45,062 nt of DNA from Deltaproteobacteria bacterium (GTDB lineage Bacteria > Desulfobacterota > Binatia > UTPRO1): positions 1 through 45,062 of the forward strand of contig JACQEO010000030.1 of the NCBI GenBank assembly GCA_016200545.1. Reading direction: 5' to 3'. Of this stretch, positions 1 to 9,122 are shown in pieces (the stretch's first letter is position 1; the number at the start of each line of letters is the position of its first letter). The notes below the pieces were generated by a model, which was not told where the DNA came from, ran no database searches, and was given only the letters and a program-made list of their open reading frames with translations. A program made the translations under genes and the position numbers.

Positions 1-86
1 ATGTCGAGGCGCTCGCCACGGTCGGACGCCGTCACGCCCGCTCCCTGCAACGCCGACCACACCTGCTGCGCTCCTTCCTCAGCCAC
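1..86 (-). CDS. N-terminal fragment of unidentified protein, cut by window edge
   Basis: An open frame starts at a GTG (86-84) and runs off the left edge after 28 codons (VAEEGAQQVWSALQ...). An AAGGAAG ribosome-binding site lies six bases upstream of the GTG, and a reasonable sigma-70 promoter lies just behind it, which is why I take this as a true gene start. The visible residues do not identify a family. The frame has no stop within the window. It could still be a chance frame. Confidence 0.35.
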   Translation of the reverse strand, partial: MAEEGAQQVWSALQGAGVTASDRGERLD

Positions 87-106
87 AGTCCACTTCCTTT
101 GCGTCT

Positions 107-136
107 AGAATAGGACATTATTTACGCAGGTCTCAA
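107..136 (-). promoter_or_regulatory. Candidate sigma-70 promoter for the left-edge gene
   Basis: On the minus strand TTGAGA (136-131) and TATTCT (112-107) are separated by 18 bases, in an AT-rich patch unlike the surrounding GC-rich DNA. The expected transcript start near position 100 leaves a leader of about 14 bases that contains the AAGGAAG site before the GTG at 86. Confidence 0.35.
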
Positions 137-468
137 TAACTACAGTTAGACAGTTCCGTATAACACGGCCAACGCAGGCCAGCCTCGCAGATCCTCATGC
201 CTAGTCAACGCCCGATCGCGCCCTCGATTGCTTAGCATTTCTCGCCGTCTGCTCACGTGGGATCGGATCCCTCGGGGGTGCTAGCCTGCAAGGGGTTCGC
301 AGGTATCGGAAGCAACTCGAGCGACTTTGCTCGGCGCGGAGGCACTCCTCGACGGCAGAGATCGACATGGAGCGCCAACGATAGGAGGCGACGGTTCGCG
401 GCGACAAGGAAAAGTACGACTCATATCGCTTCACCGTCGAGAATTGCCTCGTAATGGCGCAAGTTCGA
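137..468. other. Intergenic stretch with no supportable gene
   Basis: About 330 bases separate the left-edge gene from the end of the M48 protease gene. Small frames exist on both strands, but they lack convincing start signals, have compositions typical of chance frames in GC-rich DNA, and resemble no family I know. No tRNA-like fold or repeat was seen. Confidence 0.5.
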
Positions 469-1845
469 TCACCCACCGAACACCCCGCTCGCGCCATCGA
501 GCGCCTTGATCGCCTCCTCCGCCTGCTTCCACTCGGGCGTATCCTTCGCCGCTAGATCCCGCACCTTCTCGTACGCGCTCTTGGCTCGTTCGAGATCACC
601 GCGGAGCTCGAACGCGCGACCGAGGTGCCACCACTGCTCGCGCTCGTCGCCGCTCTTGCCGCGACACTCGGCGAGCGCGTACTCGGCGTCGTCGAGCTCG
701 GGCTCGCGCGTGAGGGCGGTCTCGAGGAGTGCGGCGGCGGGCTTGAGCTCGCCGCCGGCGATCATCGTGCGCGCGAGCTCGAGCATGATGGGCGGATCAT
801 TGGGATACTCGCGGAGATGCGCCTCGAACGCGGCGCGCGCCTCGGCGAGCTTGCCGAGGCGGGCAAGGGCGCGGCCCTGGTCGCCGCGGGCGCGCGCGGC
901 ACCGCCGGCGGCGGCACGTGCCAAGAGCGGCTCGGCGCGTTCAGGCTGGCCGCCGTAGAGGAATACGAGGCCGAGCTGGTGCTGCGCGTCGGCGTTCTGC
1001 GGGTCGCGACGCAAGCGCTCCTCGTAGGCCGGCAGGACCTTCTCGCGTGACTCGACGAGTGCCCGCAACGTCGCCTGCGCGGCGGCGAGCTCGGCGTCGC
1101 CGCCGACGCGCGGCTTCGGGTGCGGCATGGCGCGCGCCAAGTGTTCGAGCTCGGTGATGCGATCCTCGGTGAGGGGATGCGAGAGGAAATACGGCGGCAC
1201 TTCGCTCGGGTTCAGCTGTTGCGCCTTCAACACCATGCGCAGGAAGCGCGGCATGCCGAGCGGATCGAAGCCGGCGTCGCGCATCAGGCCGATGCCGACG
1301 TGGTCGGCCTCCTGCTCGTACTGGCGCGCGTACTTGAGCTGCGCGGCGGCGCCGACGCTCGCGGCCCCGGCGCCGAGGGCGGGATGCACGGCGGAGAGAA
1401 AGAGCCCGAGGATCGTAGCGTAGTTGATGAGCGCCGTCTGGTCCTCCTGGCGGACGACGTGGTGCGCGTGCACGTGCACGATCTCGTGCGCCAGGACGCC
1501 GGCAAGCTCGGCCTCGCCCGGCACCTGGTCGAGGAGCCCGGCATGCACGTAGATGTAGCCGCCCGGCACCGCGAACGCGTTCAACGTCGGTTCGCGCACG
1601 ACGTAGAACCGATAGTCGAACTGTTGCGCGTCGAGGCGGGCGACGATGCGCTCGCCGACGCGGCGGAGATAGGCGGTGATCGCCGGCGCGCGGAGAAGCG
1701 GTAGGCGCCGGCGCGCCTCGAGGGCGAAGCGCGCACCGAGCTCCTGCTCGTCCTTGAGGCCCATCGCCGGCGCGGGCGGCGGGCGGAGGACGAGCGTCGT
1801 GATCGCCAGCGCCAGGACCGCGAGCGCCCGCGCCGCGCGACGCAC
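469..1845 (-). CDS. BepA-like M48 metalloprotease with TPR repeats
   Basis: This is a periplasmic zinc metallopeptidase of family M48, similar to BepA/YfgC, which degrades or assists assembly of outer-membrane proteins such as LptD. Residues 1-27 form a signal peptide. The M48 domain carries HEIVH (about 120-124) and the downstream glutamate ligand in the YEQEADHVG segment (near 179). From about 265 to the end are alpha-helical TPR-type repeats, as in BepA. Length is 458 residues with a GTG start at 1845, chosen because it lies five bases after the hemB stop and opens exactly at the signal peptide; the same frame stays open further upstream only as a shadow of hemB. It is probably cotranscribed with hemB. 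The family assignment is firm; the name bepA is inferred. Confidence 0.9.
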   Translation of the reverse strand: MRRAARALAVLALAITTLVLRPPPAPAMGLKDEQELGARFALEARRRLPLLRAPAITAYLRRVGERIVARLDAQQFDYRFYVVREPTLNAFAVPGGYIYVHAGLLDQVPGEAELAGVLAHEIVHVHAHHVVRQEDQTALINYATILGLFLSAVHPALGAGAASVGAAAQLKYARQYEQEADHVGIGLMRDAGFDPLGMPRFLRMVLKAQQLNPSEVPPYFLSHPLTEDRITELEHLARAMPHPKPRVGGDAELAAAQATLRALVESREKVLPAYEERLRRDPQNADAQHQLGLVFLYGGQPERAEPLLARAAAGGAARARGDQGRALARLGKLAEARAAFEAHLREYPNDPPIMLELARTMIAGGELKPAAALLETALTREPELDDAEYALAECRGKSGDEREQWWHLGRAFELRGDLERAKSAYEKVRDLAAKDTPEWKQAEEAIKALDGASGVFGG

Positions 1846-1850
1846 GCGGC

Positions 1851-2825
1851 TCAGGCGCGCATCCGGCGCGCGAGGTCCTTGGCGAAGTAGGTGAGCACGA
1901 TGCTCGCGCCGGCGCGCACGATCGCGGTGTGCGTCTCCCAGATCGCGCGCTCCTCGTCGATCATGCCCGCCGCGGCCGCGGCCTTGATCATCGCGTACTC
2001 GCCGCTCACCGCGTAGGCGGCGACCGGCACGTCGAAGCGCTCGCGCACGCGCCGGATGATGTCGAGGTACGCCAGCGCCGGCTTCACCATCACGATGTCG
2101 GCGCCTTCTTCGACGTCGAGCGCGACCTCGCGCAGCGCCTCGAGCGCGTTCGCCGGATCCATTTGATAGCCGCGCCGGTCGCCGAACTGCGGCGTCGACT
2201 GCGCGGCCTCGCGAAAGGGCCCGTAGAACGCCGAGGCGTACTTGGCGGCGTAGGCCATGATCGGAAGATCGGGGAATCCCGCCCGATCGAGGCCGGCGCG
2301 GATCGCGCCGACGCGGCCGTCCATCATGTCCGACGGCGCCACCACGTCGGCGCCGGCGCGCGCGTGCGCCACCGCCTCGGCGACGAGCGGCTCGAGGCTC
2401 GCGTCGTTCGCCACCTCGCCGTTCTCGATCAAGCCGCAGTGGCCGTGGTCGGTGTACTCGCAGAGGCAAACGTCGGTGACGACGAGGAGCTCCGGGAGCG
2501 CGCGCTTGACGGCGGCGACGGCGCGCACGACGATGCCGTCCGCCGCGTACGCCGCGGAGCCGATGGCGTCTTTGCGCTCGGGAATCCCGAAGAGAATGAC
2601 CGCGGGAATGCCGAGGTCGTACACCGCCTTGCATTCCTCGACGGCGCGATCGACCGAGAGCTGCGCGACGCCGGGCATGGCCGCGATCGGCTGTGTCTGC
2701 GCGCTCCCCGGCACGACGAAGAGCGGCAGCACCAGGCCGTCGACGCTCGGCCGCGTCTCCGCCACCAAGCGCCGGAGCGCGGGGGTGCGTCGCAGGCGGC
2801 GCGGGCGATGCGTCGGGTAACTCAT
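1851..2825 (-). CDS. hemB: Porphobilinogen synthase (5-aminolevulinate dehydratase)
   Basis: This cytoplasmic enzyme condenses two 5-aminolevulinate molecules into porphobilinogen, the second common step of tetrapyrrole synthesis. The 324-residue length is normal. The Cys120, Cys122 and Cys130 triad in the [13 protein letters not shown] segment marks the zinc-dependent type. The two active-site lysines are Lys195 ([14 protein letters not shown]) and Lys248 (VMVKPALAY), the latter forming the Schiff base. The ATG at 2825 ([10 protein letters not shown]) matches usual HemB starts; no strong ribosome site is visible. The gene is about 9 kb from hemA, hemC and hemD in the same window, so the pathway is split between two transcription units. 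The M48 protease follows five bases downstream. Confidence 0.95.
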   Translation of the reverse strand: MSYPTHRPRRLRRTPALRRLVAETRPSVDGLVLPLFVVPGSAQTQPIAAMPGVAQLSVDRAVEECKAVYDLGIPAVILFGIPERKDAIGSAAYAADGIVVRAVAAVKRALPELLVVTDVCLCEYTDHGHCGLIENGEVANDASLEPLVAEAVAHARAGADVVAPSDMMDGRVGAIRAGLDRAGFPDLPIMAYAAKYASAFYGPFREAAQSTPQFGDRRGYQMDPANALEALREVALDVEEGADIVMVKPALAYLDIIRRVRERFDVPVAAYAVSGEYAMIKAAAAAGMIDEERAIWETHTAIVRAGASIVLTYFAKDLARRMRA

Positions 2826-2877
2826 CGCTGGCGTGACGATAGTGAATCCCGGGGGGCTTTGCAAAAACGTTCCTCTC

Positions 2878-2906
2878 TTGGCGCGGCGGTCGCGCTGACA
2901 TAAATT
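2878..2906 (+). promoter_or_regulatory. Candidate promoter for the PQQ dehydrogenase gene
   Basis: In the 114-base divergent gap between hemB and the dehydrogenase gene, TTGGCG (2878-2883) and TAAATT (2901-2906) are spaced by 17 bases on the plus strand, each matching four of six consensus positions. The region is locally AT-rich. Confidence 0.3.
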
Positions 2907-2939
2907 TGAGGGCTGCGGCGGCGCGCCGCGCTCACGACC

Positions 2940-4298
2940 ATGTCCCGTATCCTTCTCGCCCTGACGCTCGCCTGGCTCATCCTTGCCGCGCGCTCGGCAG
3001 CGGCCGCGTCGTGCGCCGATCCCGACGGCAACGGCATCGACGTCGTCGACGCGGCGAACGTGCAGCGAGCCGCCGTCGGCCTCCCCAGCAGCTGCACGCT
3101 CGCGCCCGCCGCCTGCGACCTCGACGGGATGCACGGCATCGATCGCGACGACGCCGCCGACGTCCTGCGGCGCGCCGTCGGCCTCTCGCCGACACGCGAC
3201 TGCCTGCCGCATCTGCAACTCACCGCGGTCGTCCGCAACCTCGACCAACCGCTCTTCGTCGGCGCCGCCGACGGCGACGACACGCGGCTCTACGTCGTCG
3301 AGCAGCCCGGCCGCATTCGCCTAGTCAAGAACGGCACGCTCACGGCAACGCCGTTTCTCGATATCGCCGACGCGATCTCGGCGGGCGGCGAGCGCGGGCT
3401 CCTCGGCCTCGCTCTCCACCCGCAGTACGTGACCAACGGCCGCTTCTTCGTGAACTACACCAACCCCGCCGGCGACACCGTGATCGCCGAGTACCGGCGC
3501 TCGGCGGGCAATCCCGACGTCGCCGCGCCGGAGGCGGCGCGCGTCTTCTTTACCGTCACCCAGCCGTTCGCGAACCACAACGGCGGCATGGTGGCTTTCG
3601 GGGCCGACGGTTTCCTCTACATCGGCCTCGGCGACGGCGGCGGCGGCGACAGCGGCGGCGGCGGCAGCGGCGGCGGCGGCGATCCGCTGAACAACGGGCA
3701 GAGTCTCGACACCAAGCTCGGCAAGATCCTGCGCATCGACGTCGACACCTACCCCACGCCGCCCGCGGGCAACGTCACCGGCGGCGATCCCGACATCTGG
3801 GACTTCGGGCTCCGCAACCCCTTCCGCTTCAGCTTCGATCGCGGCACCGGCGACCTCTACATCGGCGACGTCGGCCAGGATCGTTTCGAGGAGGTCGACC
3901 TCGAGCCGCGCGGCGGCGGCGGGCGGAACTACGGCTGGCGGATCACCGAAGGCACGCACTGCTTCAATCCGCCGACCGGCTGCAACTTGACCGGCATCAC
4001 CCTGCCGGTCGCCGAGTACGGGCACGAGGTCGGCTGCTCGGTGATCGGCGGTTACGTCTATCGCGGTCGAGCGATTCCGGGAATCGCCGGTCGCTATCTG
4101 TACGGCGACTTCTGCTCCAACCGCATCTGGTCGTTCACGCGCGACGGCGCAGTCGTGACCAGCGCGCTCGAGCTCACCGACGATCTCGACCCCACCCACG
4201 CACTCCGCGGCATCACCTCGTTCGGCGAGGACGCCGACGGCGAGATCTACGTCGTCGACGGCGGGAGCGGCGTCGTCTTCCGCGTCGATCCGGAGTAG
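2940..4298 (+). CDS. Secreted PQQ-dependent sugar dehydrogenase with dockerin-like repeats
   Basis: The 452-residue protein has a signal peptide (1-24) and a six-bladed beta-propeller of the soluble aldose dehydrogenase/YliI type (PQQ-dependent oxidation of sugars to lactones). Family landmarks are [11 protein letters not shown], the ANHNGG histidine segment, [24 protein letters not shown] and YLYGDFC. Between signal peptide and propeller (residues 27-48 and 60-82) are two EF-hand-like repeats, [16 protein letters not shown] and [17 protein letters not shown], that look like a type I dockerin and are flanked by cysteines 25, 52, 59 and 88. A Gly-rich insert ([15 protein letters not shown], near 232-247) sits in a propeller loop. 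A putative lipoprotein follows after 12 bases. The enzyme family is secure, substrate and cofactor use are inferred, and the dockerin reading is by motif only. Confidence 0.85.
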   Translation: MSRILLALTLAWLILAARSAAAASCADPDGNGIDVVDAANVQRAAVGLPSSCTLAPAACDLDGMHGIDRDDAADVLRRAVGLSPTRDCLPHLQLTAVVRNLDQPLFVGAADGDDTRLYVVEQPGRIRLVKNGTLTATPFLDIADAISAGGERGLLGLALHPQYVTNGRFFVNYTNPAGDTVIAEYRRSAGNPDVAAPEAARVFFTVTQPFANHNGGMVAFGADGFLYIGLGDGGGGDSGGGGSGGGGDPLNNGQSLDTKLGKILRIDVDTYPTPPAGNVTGGDPDIWDFGLRNPFRFSFDRGTGDLYIGDVGQDRFEEVDLEPRGGGGRNYGWRITEGTHCFNPPTGCNLTGITLPVAEYGHEVGCSVIGGYVYRGRAIPGIAGRYLYGDFCSNRIWSFTRDGAVVTSALELTDDLDPTHALRGITSFGEDADGEIYVVDGGSGVVFRVDPE

Positions 4299-4310
4299 GA
4301 GGGGCGTACG

Positions 4311-4823
4311 ATGCGAGCTCTCGGCATCTGGATGGCATCGGCGCTGCTCGTGGTCGCGAGCTGCGGCGGCGGAGGCGGCGGTCACAGCGACCCCGGCGGG
4401 CCGCTACCCGTCAGCACCCTCACGCCGACGCCGCTCGCGACCGCGACACCCGTCCCCACCGTGGACCTCGTGCTCACGCTCACCGCCTCGATCGACGTCG
4501 CGGCGGCGAGCTTCAGCGTCGGCTACGAGGCCGGACGCGGCACCTTCACGGGCAGCGGCGCACAGACGCAATGCCACCTCGCCTCCGCCGACACGCTCGC
4601 CGTCAACGACGACGACGCCGGCATGTTGCGGGTCGCGATGCTTCCCGCCGACCCGCTGCAGAAGGCGACGCTCGCGCTGCCGACGACGCTGACGTGCAGC
4701 TTCGACGAAGTCGGCGGCGTGGTGACCACCGCCGGCCTGCGCGTCGGCAGCAAGAAGGTCGGCGTGATCGACGCGAGCGGCGTGGTCGTCGAGGGCGACG
4801 CCTCGCGCCTCGACGTCCACTGA
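4311..4823 (+). CDS. Lipoprotein with cohesin-like beta domain
   Basis: A 170-residue protein with a lipobox (VASC, lipidated Cys18), then a Gly and Pro/Thr-rich spacer typical of surface lipoproteins, then one beta-rich domain from about residue 50. The domain pattern (LVLTLTASIDVAAASFSVGYEAGRGTF, two cysteines, DVH end, DASGVVVEG turn) resembles cohesin-fold modules seen near dockerin proteins in deltaproteobacterial genomes. A TAGGAGG ribosome site overlaps the stop codon of the dehydrogenase gene, so the two genes are very likely cotranslated. The lipoprotein call is good. The cohesin call rests on sequence pattern alone, and the domain could be another immunoglobulin-like or carbohydrate-binding fold. 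Confidence 0.6.
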   Translation: MRALGIWMASALLVVASCGGGGGGHSDPGGPLPVSTLTPTPLATATPVPTVDLVLTLTASIDVAAASFSVGYEAGRGTFTGSGAQTQCHLASADTLAVNDDDAGMLRVAMLPADPLQKATLALPTTLTCSFDEVGGVVTTAGLRVGSKKVGVIDASGVVVEGDASRLDVH

Positions 4824-4902
4824 CGCCATCTCACCACCTCCCTCGCCGATCTTGTAACCCGAGCGTGCTCGGACCATCATGCGCCCCGAGGAGGCCAGGA
4901 AG

Positions 4903-6366
4903 ATGACGAACCCGCTCATCGAGCTGCAAAGATTGGGGCAATCGCCGTGGCACGACAACATCCGGCGTAATCTTCTCACCACCGGCGCGCTGAAGCGGAT
5001 GGTCGACGACGGTGACATCACCGGCCTCACCTCCAATCCGACGATCTTCGAGCAAGCGATCGCCGCCGGCGACGACTACGACGCGCAGATCCGCTCGCTC
5101 GCCCGCCAGGGCAAGAGCGTCGACGAGATCTTCGACGCGCTCGCGATCAAAGACATCGGCGACGCCGCCGACGTCTTCGCGCCCGTCTACCACCGCACCG
5201 AGGGTGCCGACGGGTTCGTCAGCATCGAAGTGGCACCGCGCTACGCCAACGACACCGCGCGCACGATCGACGAGGCGCATCGTCTGTGGAGCGCCGTCCG
5301 CAAGCCGAATCTGATGGTCAAGATCCCGGCGACCGCGGCGGGGGTGCCCGCGATCGAGGAGTGCATCGCCGACGGGCTCAACATCAACGTGACCTTGATT
5401 TTCGGACTCGACCGCTACGATGCGGTGATGAACGCCTACCTCACCGGGCTCGCGCGCCGACGGGCCGCGGGGAAGGCGATCGATCGCATCTCGTCGGTGG
5501 CGAGTTTCTTCGTGAGCCGCGTCGACACCGAGGTCGACAAGCGGCTCGACGCGATGCTCGCCACGGCGGCGCCCGACCAGGCCGAACAATTGAAGCAACT
5601 GAAAGGACGGAGCGCGATCGCGAACGCCAAGCTCGCCTACCTGCGCTTCCGCAAGACGTTCTCCACCTCGCGCTACGTCGATCTCGCGGCCCACGGCGCC
5701 CGCTTGCAGCGGCCGCTCTGGGCGAGCACCTCGACCAAGAACCTCGCCTACCCCGACGTCTACTACGTCGAGGCGCTGATCGCGCCCGATACCGTCGACA
5801 CGATGCCACCGGCGACGATCGTCGCCTACAAGGATCACGGCCGGCCCGAAGTGCGGATCGACCGCGACCTCGACGGAGCCGTGGCGCTCATGCAGCGGCT
5901 CGCCGACGCCCGCATCGACATGGATAACGTGACGACGAAGCTCGAGATTGACGGCGTCGCCTCCTTCGCGAAGTCGTACGACTCGCTGATCGCGACCGTC
6001 ACCGCCGCGGCGCGCGCGGCGGCGAGCAGCAACGGCGCCGGCGGCGCGCGCACGGCGTCGGTCAAGGCGAAGGCCGCCGTGAAAAGGAAGGCGGCAGCGA
6101 GGAGGTCCGGAACGACGGCACGGGCGCGCAAGACGGCTGTAAAGCGCAAGACCGCCGCGAAGCGCAAAACGACGCAGCGCAAGACGACCACGACCGGCCG
6201 TGCCAGGAAGACGAGCGCGCGCACACGGGCGTCGAAGACCCGTGTCCGCGCCACCGCCGGCCGCAAGCGAACGACCGGCCGAGCCCGCGCGAGCGCAACC
6301 GCGCAGAAGACGCGGCGGTCGTCCCGCGGGCGGACGAGCGCCGGACGGCGCCGCACGCGACGCTGA
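4903..6366 (+). CDS. tal: Transaldolase with histone H1-like basic C-terminal tail
   Basis: Residues 1 to about 372 are a complete transaldolase of the long bacterial type, which moves a dihydroxyacetone unit between sugar phosphates in the pentose phosphate pathway. Family landmarks are GDITGLTSNPTIFE, the Schiff-base Lys140 in NLMVKIPAT, NINVTLIFG and RISSVASFFVSRVD. Residues 375-487 form an unstructured tail made almost entirely of Lys, Arg, Ala and Thr with KRK and RKT repeats, like histone H1 or AlgP tails. The tail is in frame and uninterrupted. I chose the ATG at 4903 over the one at 4879 because GAGGAGG (4888-4894) lies eight bases before it. The gene opens a tal-zwf-glk operon. Confidence 0.9.
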   Translation: MTNPLIELQRLGQSPWHDNIRRNLLTTGALKRMVDDGDITGLTSNPTIFEQAIAAGDDYDAQIRSLARQGKSVDEIFDALAIKDIGDAADVFAPVYHRTEGADGFVSIEVAPRYANDTARTIDEAHRLWSAVRKPNLMVKIPATAAGVPAIEECIADGLNINVTLIFGLDRYDAVMNAYLTGLARRRAAGKAIDRISSVASFFVSRVDTEVDKRLDAMLATAAPDQAEQLKQLKGRSAIANAKLAYLRFRKTFSTSRYVDLAAHGARLQRPLWASTSTKNLAYPDVYYVEALIAPDTVDTMPPATIVAYKDHGRPEVRIDRDLDGAVALMQRLADARIDMDNVTTKLEIDGVASFAKSYDSLIATVTAAARAAASSNGAGGARTASVKAKAAVKRKAAARRSGTTARARKTAVKRKTAAKRKTTQRKTTTTGRARKTSARTRASKTRVRATAGRKRTTGRARASATAQKTRRSSRGRTSAGRRRTRR

Positions 6367-6427
6367 ACGATAAACGGTCGACACCGGCCGTCGAGGGGCT
6401 CGGCGGCCATGAAATGAGGAGGGGGTG

Positions 6428-8026
6428 ATGGCTCTTCCGACGCGGGTGAAGGCTGGCGTCCACGTGAGTCGCGCCGCGACGACGGAAACGGCGTACGAGC
6501 CGCTCCGCGCCCGCGATCCGTTCGCAATCGTCATCTTCGGAGCCTCCGGCGATCTCAGCAAGCGCAAGCTGATCCCGGCGCTCTACGAGCTCCAGGCCGC
6601 CGGTTATCTCCCCGATCGCTACGCCGTGGTCGGCTTCTCGCGGACACCGATGTCCGACGAGCAGTACCGCGAGGCGATGCGACGCGAGCTCCAGAGCCGG
6701 AGCGCCGACGGCACCGAGGTCGCCGCCGACAATCCCCTGGTGCACGCGCTCCACTACCAACCCGGCAACAACGACGACCGCGAGACGTTCTTGCAGCTCA
6801 AAGAGAAGCTCGATCGCCTCGACGCCGAGCTCGAGCTCGGCGGCAACCGCATCTTCTACCTCTCCGTCGCACCCGAGTTCTTCCCGTTGATCATCCGCAA
6901 TCTCGCGGCAGCGGGCCTGATCCGCGACAAGAGCGACCAGGCGTGGTCGCGCGTGATCATCGAGAAGCCGTTCGGCACCGACCTCGCGAGTGCCCGTGAG
7001 CTGAACGCGGTCGTCACCAGCGCTCTCGACGAAAGCCAAATCTATCGCATCGACCACTACCTCGGGAAAGAGACCGTCCAGAACATCTTGAGTTTCCGCT
7101 TCGGCAACTCCATTTTCGAGCCGCTCTTCAGCCGCAAGTACGTCGACCACGTGCAGATCACCGTCGCCGAGACACTCGGCATGGAAGGACGGCGCGGCGC
7201 CTACTACGACCACGCGGGCGTCATGCGCGACATGGTGCAGAACCACATGCTCCAGCTCCTGTGCCTGATCGCGATGGAGCCGCCGTCGGCGCTCGACGCG
7301 CAGTCGATTCGCGACGAGAAGGTGAAGGTCCTGCGCACCTTGCTGCCGCTCACGCCAAAAGAAGTCGCGGCGGCGACGGTACGCGGCCAATACGGTGTCG
7401 GCGAGTGCGACGGCGCGGTCGTGAAGGGGTATCGTCAGGAAGAAGGCGTCGACCCGAAGTCGCTCACCGAGACCTACGTCGCGCTCCGCGTGCGCATCGA
7501 CAACTGGCGCTGGGCGGGCGTACCGTTCCTCCTGCGCTCGGGGAAGCGCCTGCCGAAGCGCGTCTCGGAGATCGCCGTGCAGTTCAAGCAGCCGCCGCTC
7601 CTCCTCTTCCGCGACGCCGAGGGCGGCGACGCCCTCGCGCCCTCACACGCGAGCGCCAACTTGCTCGTCATGCGCATCCAGCCCGACGAGGGAATCAGCC
7701 TCTCGTTCGCCTGCAAACGGCCCGGGATGCGCATCCAACTCGAGGAAGTCACGATGGACTTCTTCTACGGCGAGGCGTTCCGCCAACGCTCACCGGAAGC
7801 GTACGAGCGCCTCCTCCTCGACGCCCTCCGCGGCGACGCGTCGCTGTTCACGCGCTCCGACGAGGTCGACTACGCGTGGCGCTTCATCACCTCGATCCAC
7901 GAGGGATGGGCGCAACTGCCGCCGCCGAAGTTCCCGAATTACTACCCGTTCACCGACGGCCCTGACGAGGCGAACCGCCTCTTCGGCGACAGTCCTCCCG
8001 CCTGGCGCTCGCTCCGTGACGCCTGA
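6428..8026 (+). CDS. zwf: Glucose-6-phosphate 1-dehydrogenase
   Basis: This cytoplasmic enzyme oxidises glucose 6-phosphate to 6-phosphogluconolactone, the entry step of the oxidative pentose phosphate and Entner-Doudoroff routes. It has the N-terminal dinucleotide-binding motif GASGDLSKRK and the active-site segment RIDHYLGKETVQN, and 532 residues is near the family norm (about 490-510) with a short N-terminal extension. An AGGAGG (6417-6422) five bases upstream supports the ATG at 6428 over the adjacent GTG at 6425. The 3' end overlaps the start of glk by 11 bases, which indicates translational coupling, and tal lies 61 bases upstream. Confidence 0.95.
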   Translation: MALPTRVKAGVHVSRAATTETAYEPLRARDPFAIVIFGASGDLSKRKLIPALYELQAAGYLPDRYAVVGFSRTPMSDEQYREAMRRELQSRSADGTEVAADNPLVHALHYQPGNNDDRETFLQLKEKLDRLDAELELGGNRIFYLSVAPEFFPLIIRNLAAAGLIRDKSDQAWSRVIIEKPFGTDLASARELNAVVTSALDESQIYRIDHYLGKETVQNILSFRFGNSIFEPLFSRKYVDHVQITVAETLGMEGRRGAYYDHAGVMRDMVQNHMLQLLCLIAMEPPSALDAQSIRDEKVKVLRTLLPLTPKEVAAATVRGQYGVGECDGAVVKGYRQEEGVDPKSLTETYVALRVRIDNWRWAGVPFLLRSGKRLPKRVSEIAVQFKQPPLLLFRDAEGGDALAPSHASANLLVMRIQPDEGISLSFACKRPGMRIQLEEVTMDFFYGEAFRQRSPEAYERLLLDALRGDASLFTRSDEVDYAWRFITSIHEGWAQLPPPKFPNYYPFTDGPDEANRLFGDSPPAWRSLRDA

Positions 8027-9122
8027 GGCCGCCGCCCGTCGCGGCGCGGCGGCGCACGTCCTCGCCGGCGACATCGGCGGCACCAAGACCGCGCTCGCGA
8101 TTCATGCCGTCGACGCCGCCGGTACGGTGACGCTGGTTCGCGACCGCACCTTCGCGAGTCGCGACTACGCCGGCCTCGAGGAGGTGATCGCCGCCTTCCT
8201 CGTCGAACGCGACGAGCGCATCGCGTCGGCGGCGTTCGGCATCGCGGGACCGGTCGTGGACGACGCCGTGATCACCACCAATCTGCCGTGGAGAATCGAG
8301 CGCCGCCGGCTCTCGGAGGGCCTCGGCGGCGCCCCGGTGCGGTTGATGAACGACCTCGAGAGCACCGCCTACGGCGCCCTCTTCCTTCCGCCCGACGACG
8401 TCGTCACGCTGAGCCCCGGCGTCGCGCGCCCCGGGCATCGTGCCGTGATCGCCGCCGGCACCGGCCTCGGGCAGGCGTTCCTCTATCATCACGGCGACCA
8501 CTACACGCCGGTCGCGACCGAGGGTGGCCACGCCGACTTCGCACCCTGCAGCCCTCTCGAGGATGATCTCCTCGCGTTCTTGCGCAGCCGTTTCGGCCGC
8601 GTCTCCTACGAGCGCATCGTCTCCGGTCCCGGCTTGCAGAACGTGTTCCACTTTCTCGACGAGCGGCTCGGCCGCCCCGTCGCCCCCGAGATCCGCGCCC
8701 GCATGGCGCACGAGGATCCGAGCGCGGTCATCGGCGCCGCCGCCGTCGCCGGCGCCTCCCCGACGTGCCGCGAGGCCGTCGACCTGTTCTTGTCCGTCTA
8801 CGGCGCGCAAGCCGGGAACCTCGCGCTGACGGTCATGGCGACGGGCGGCGTCTACGTCGCCGGCGGTATCGTGGCCAAGCTCCTGCCGCTGCTCCCCGGG
8901 AGCGCGTTCATGCACGCCTTCGTCGCCAAGGGACGATACGAAGCGCTGATGTCGGAGATCCCGGTGTGGGTCATCGTCAACCCGCGCACCGCGCTGATCG
9001 GCGCCGTGCACGCCGCCATCGCGCTCTTGGCCGGCGACGCATCACCGCGCGTGCGCCGCCGGCCCCGCAGTCTCACGGACAGGCGCGCACACAGGACTGG
9101 AAGGTCTCGCGGCACTGATTGA
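8016..9122 (+). CDS. glk: Glucokinase (ROK/bacterial Glk type)
   Basis: This kinase phosphorylates glucose to glucose 6-phosphate, feeding the product directly to zwf upstream. The phosphate-binding LAGDIGGTKTALAI, the substrate segment LMNDLESTAYG, GTGLGQAFL and the EGGHADFAP glucose-binding region are all present. The gene starts with GTG inside the end of zwf (11-base overlap). The body ends normally near AHAAIALLAG, but the frame continues for about 24 basic residues (RVRRRPRS...) and overlaps the 3' end of a convergent Cys-rich ORF by 50 bases. The tail is probably non-functional and suggests the original stop was lost. Confidence 0.9.
   Translation: MTPEAAARRGAAAHVLAGDIGGTKTALAIHAVDAAGTVTLVRDRTFASRDYAGLEEVIAAFLVERDERIASAAFGIAGPVVDDAVITTNLPWRIERRRLSEGLGGAPVRLMNDLESTAYGALFLPPDDVVTLSPGVARPGHRAVIAAGTGLGQAFLYHHGDHYTPVATEGGHADFAPCSPLEDDLLAFLRSRFGRVSYERIVSGPGLQNVFHFLDERLGRPVAPEIRARMAHEDPSAVIGAAAVAGASPTCREAVDLFLSVYGAQAGNLALTVMATGGVYVAGGIVAKLLPLLPGSAFMHAFVAKGRYEALMSEIPVWVIVNPRTALIGAVHAAIALLAGDASPRVRRRPRSLTDRRAHRTGRSRGTD

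Noticed and set aside
201..497. 98-codon minus-strand frame at the left end
   Set aside because: No ribosome site, no recognisable motif, and it runs into the M48 gene end; taken as chance.
1846..2901. Upstream extension of the M48 protease frame (about 350 codons)
   Set aside because: It is the out-of-frame reading of hemB; a signal peptide opens exactly at the GTG at 1845.
3636..3684. Gly-rich GGC repeat in the dehydrogenase as a frameshift or assembly error
   Set aside because: The frame stays open, and conserved propeller motifs continue on both sides, so it is an in-frame low-complexity loop.
2906..4906. Plus-strand Arg-rich frame of 666 codons
   Set aside because: It overlaps the PQQ dehydrogenase and lipoprotein genes in another frame, and has the Arg/Ala bias of a shadow.
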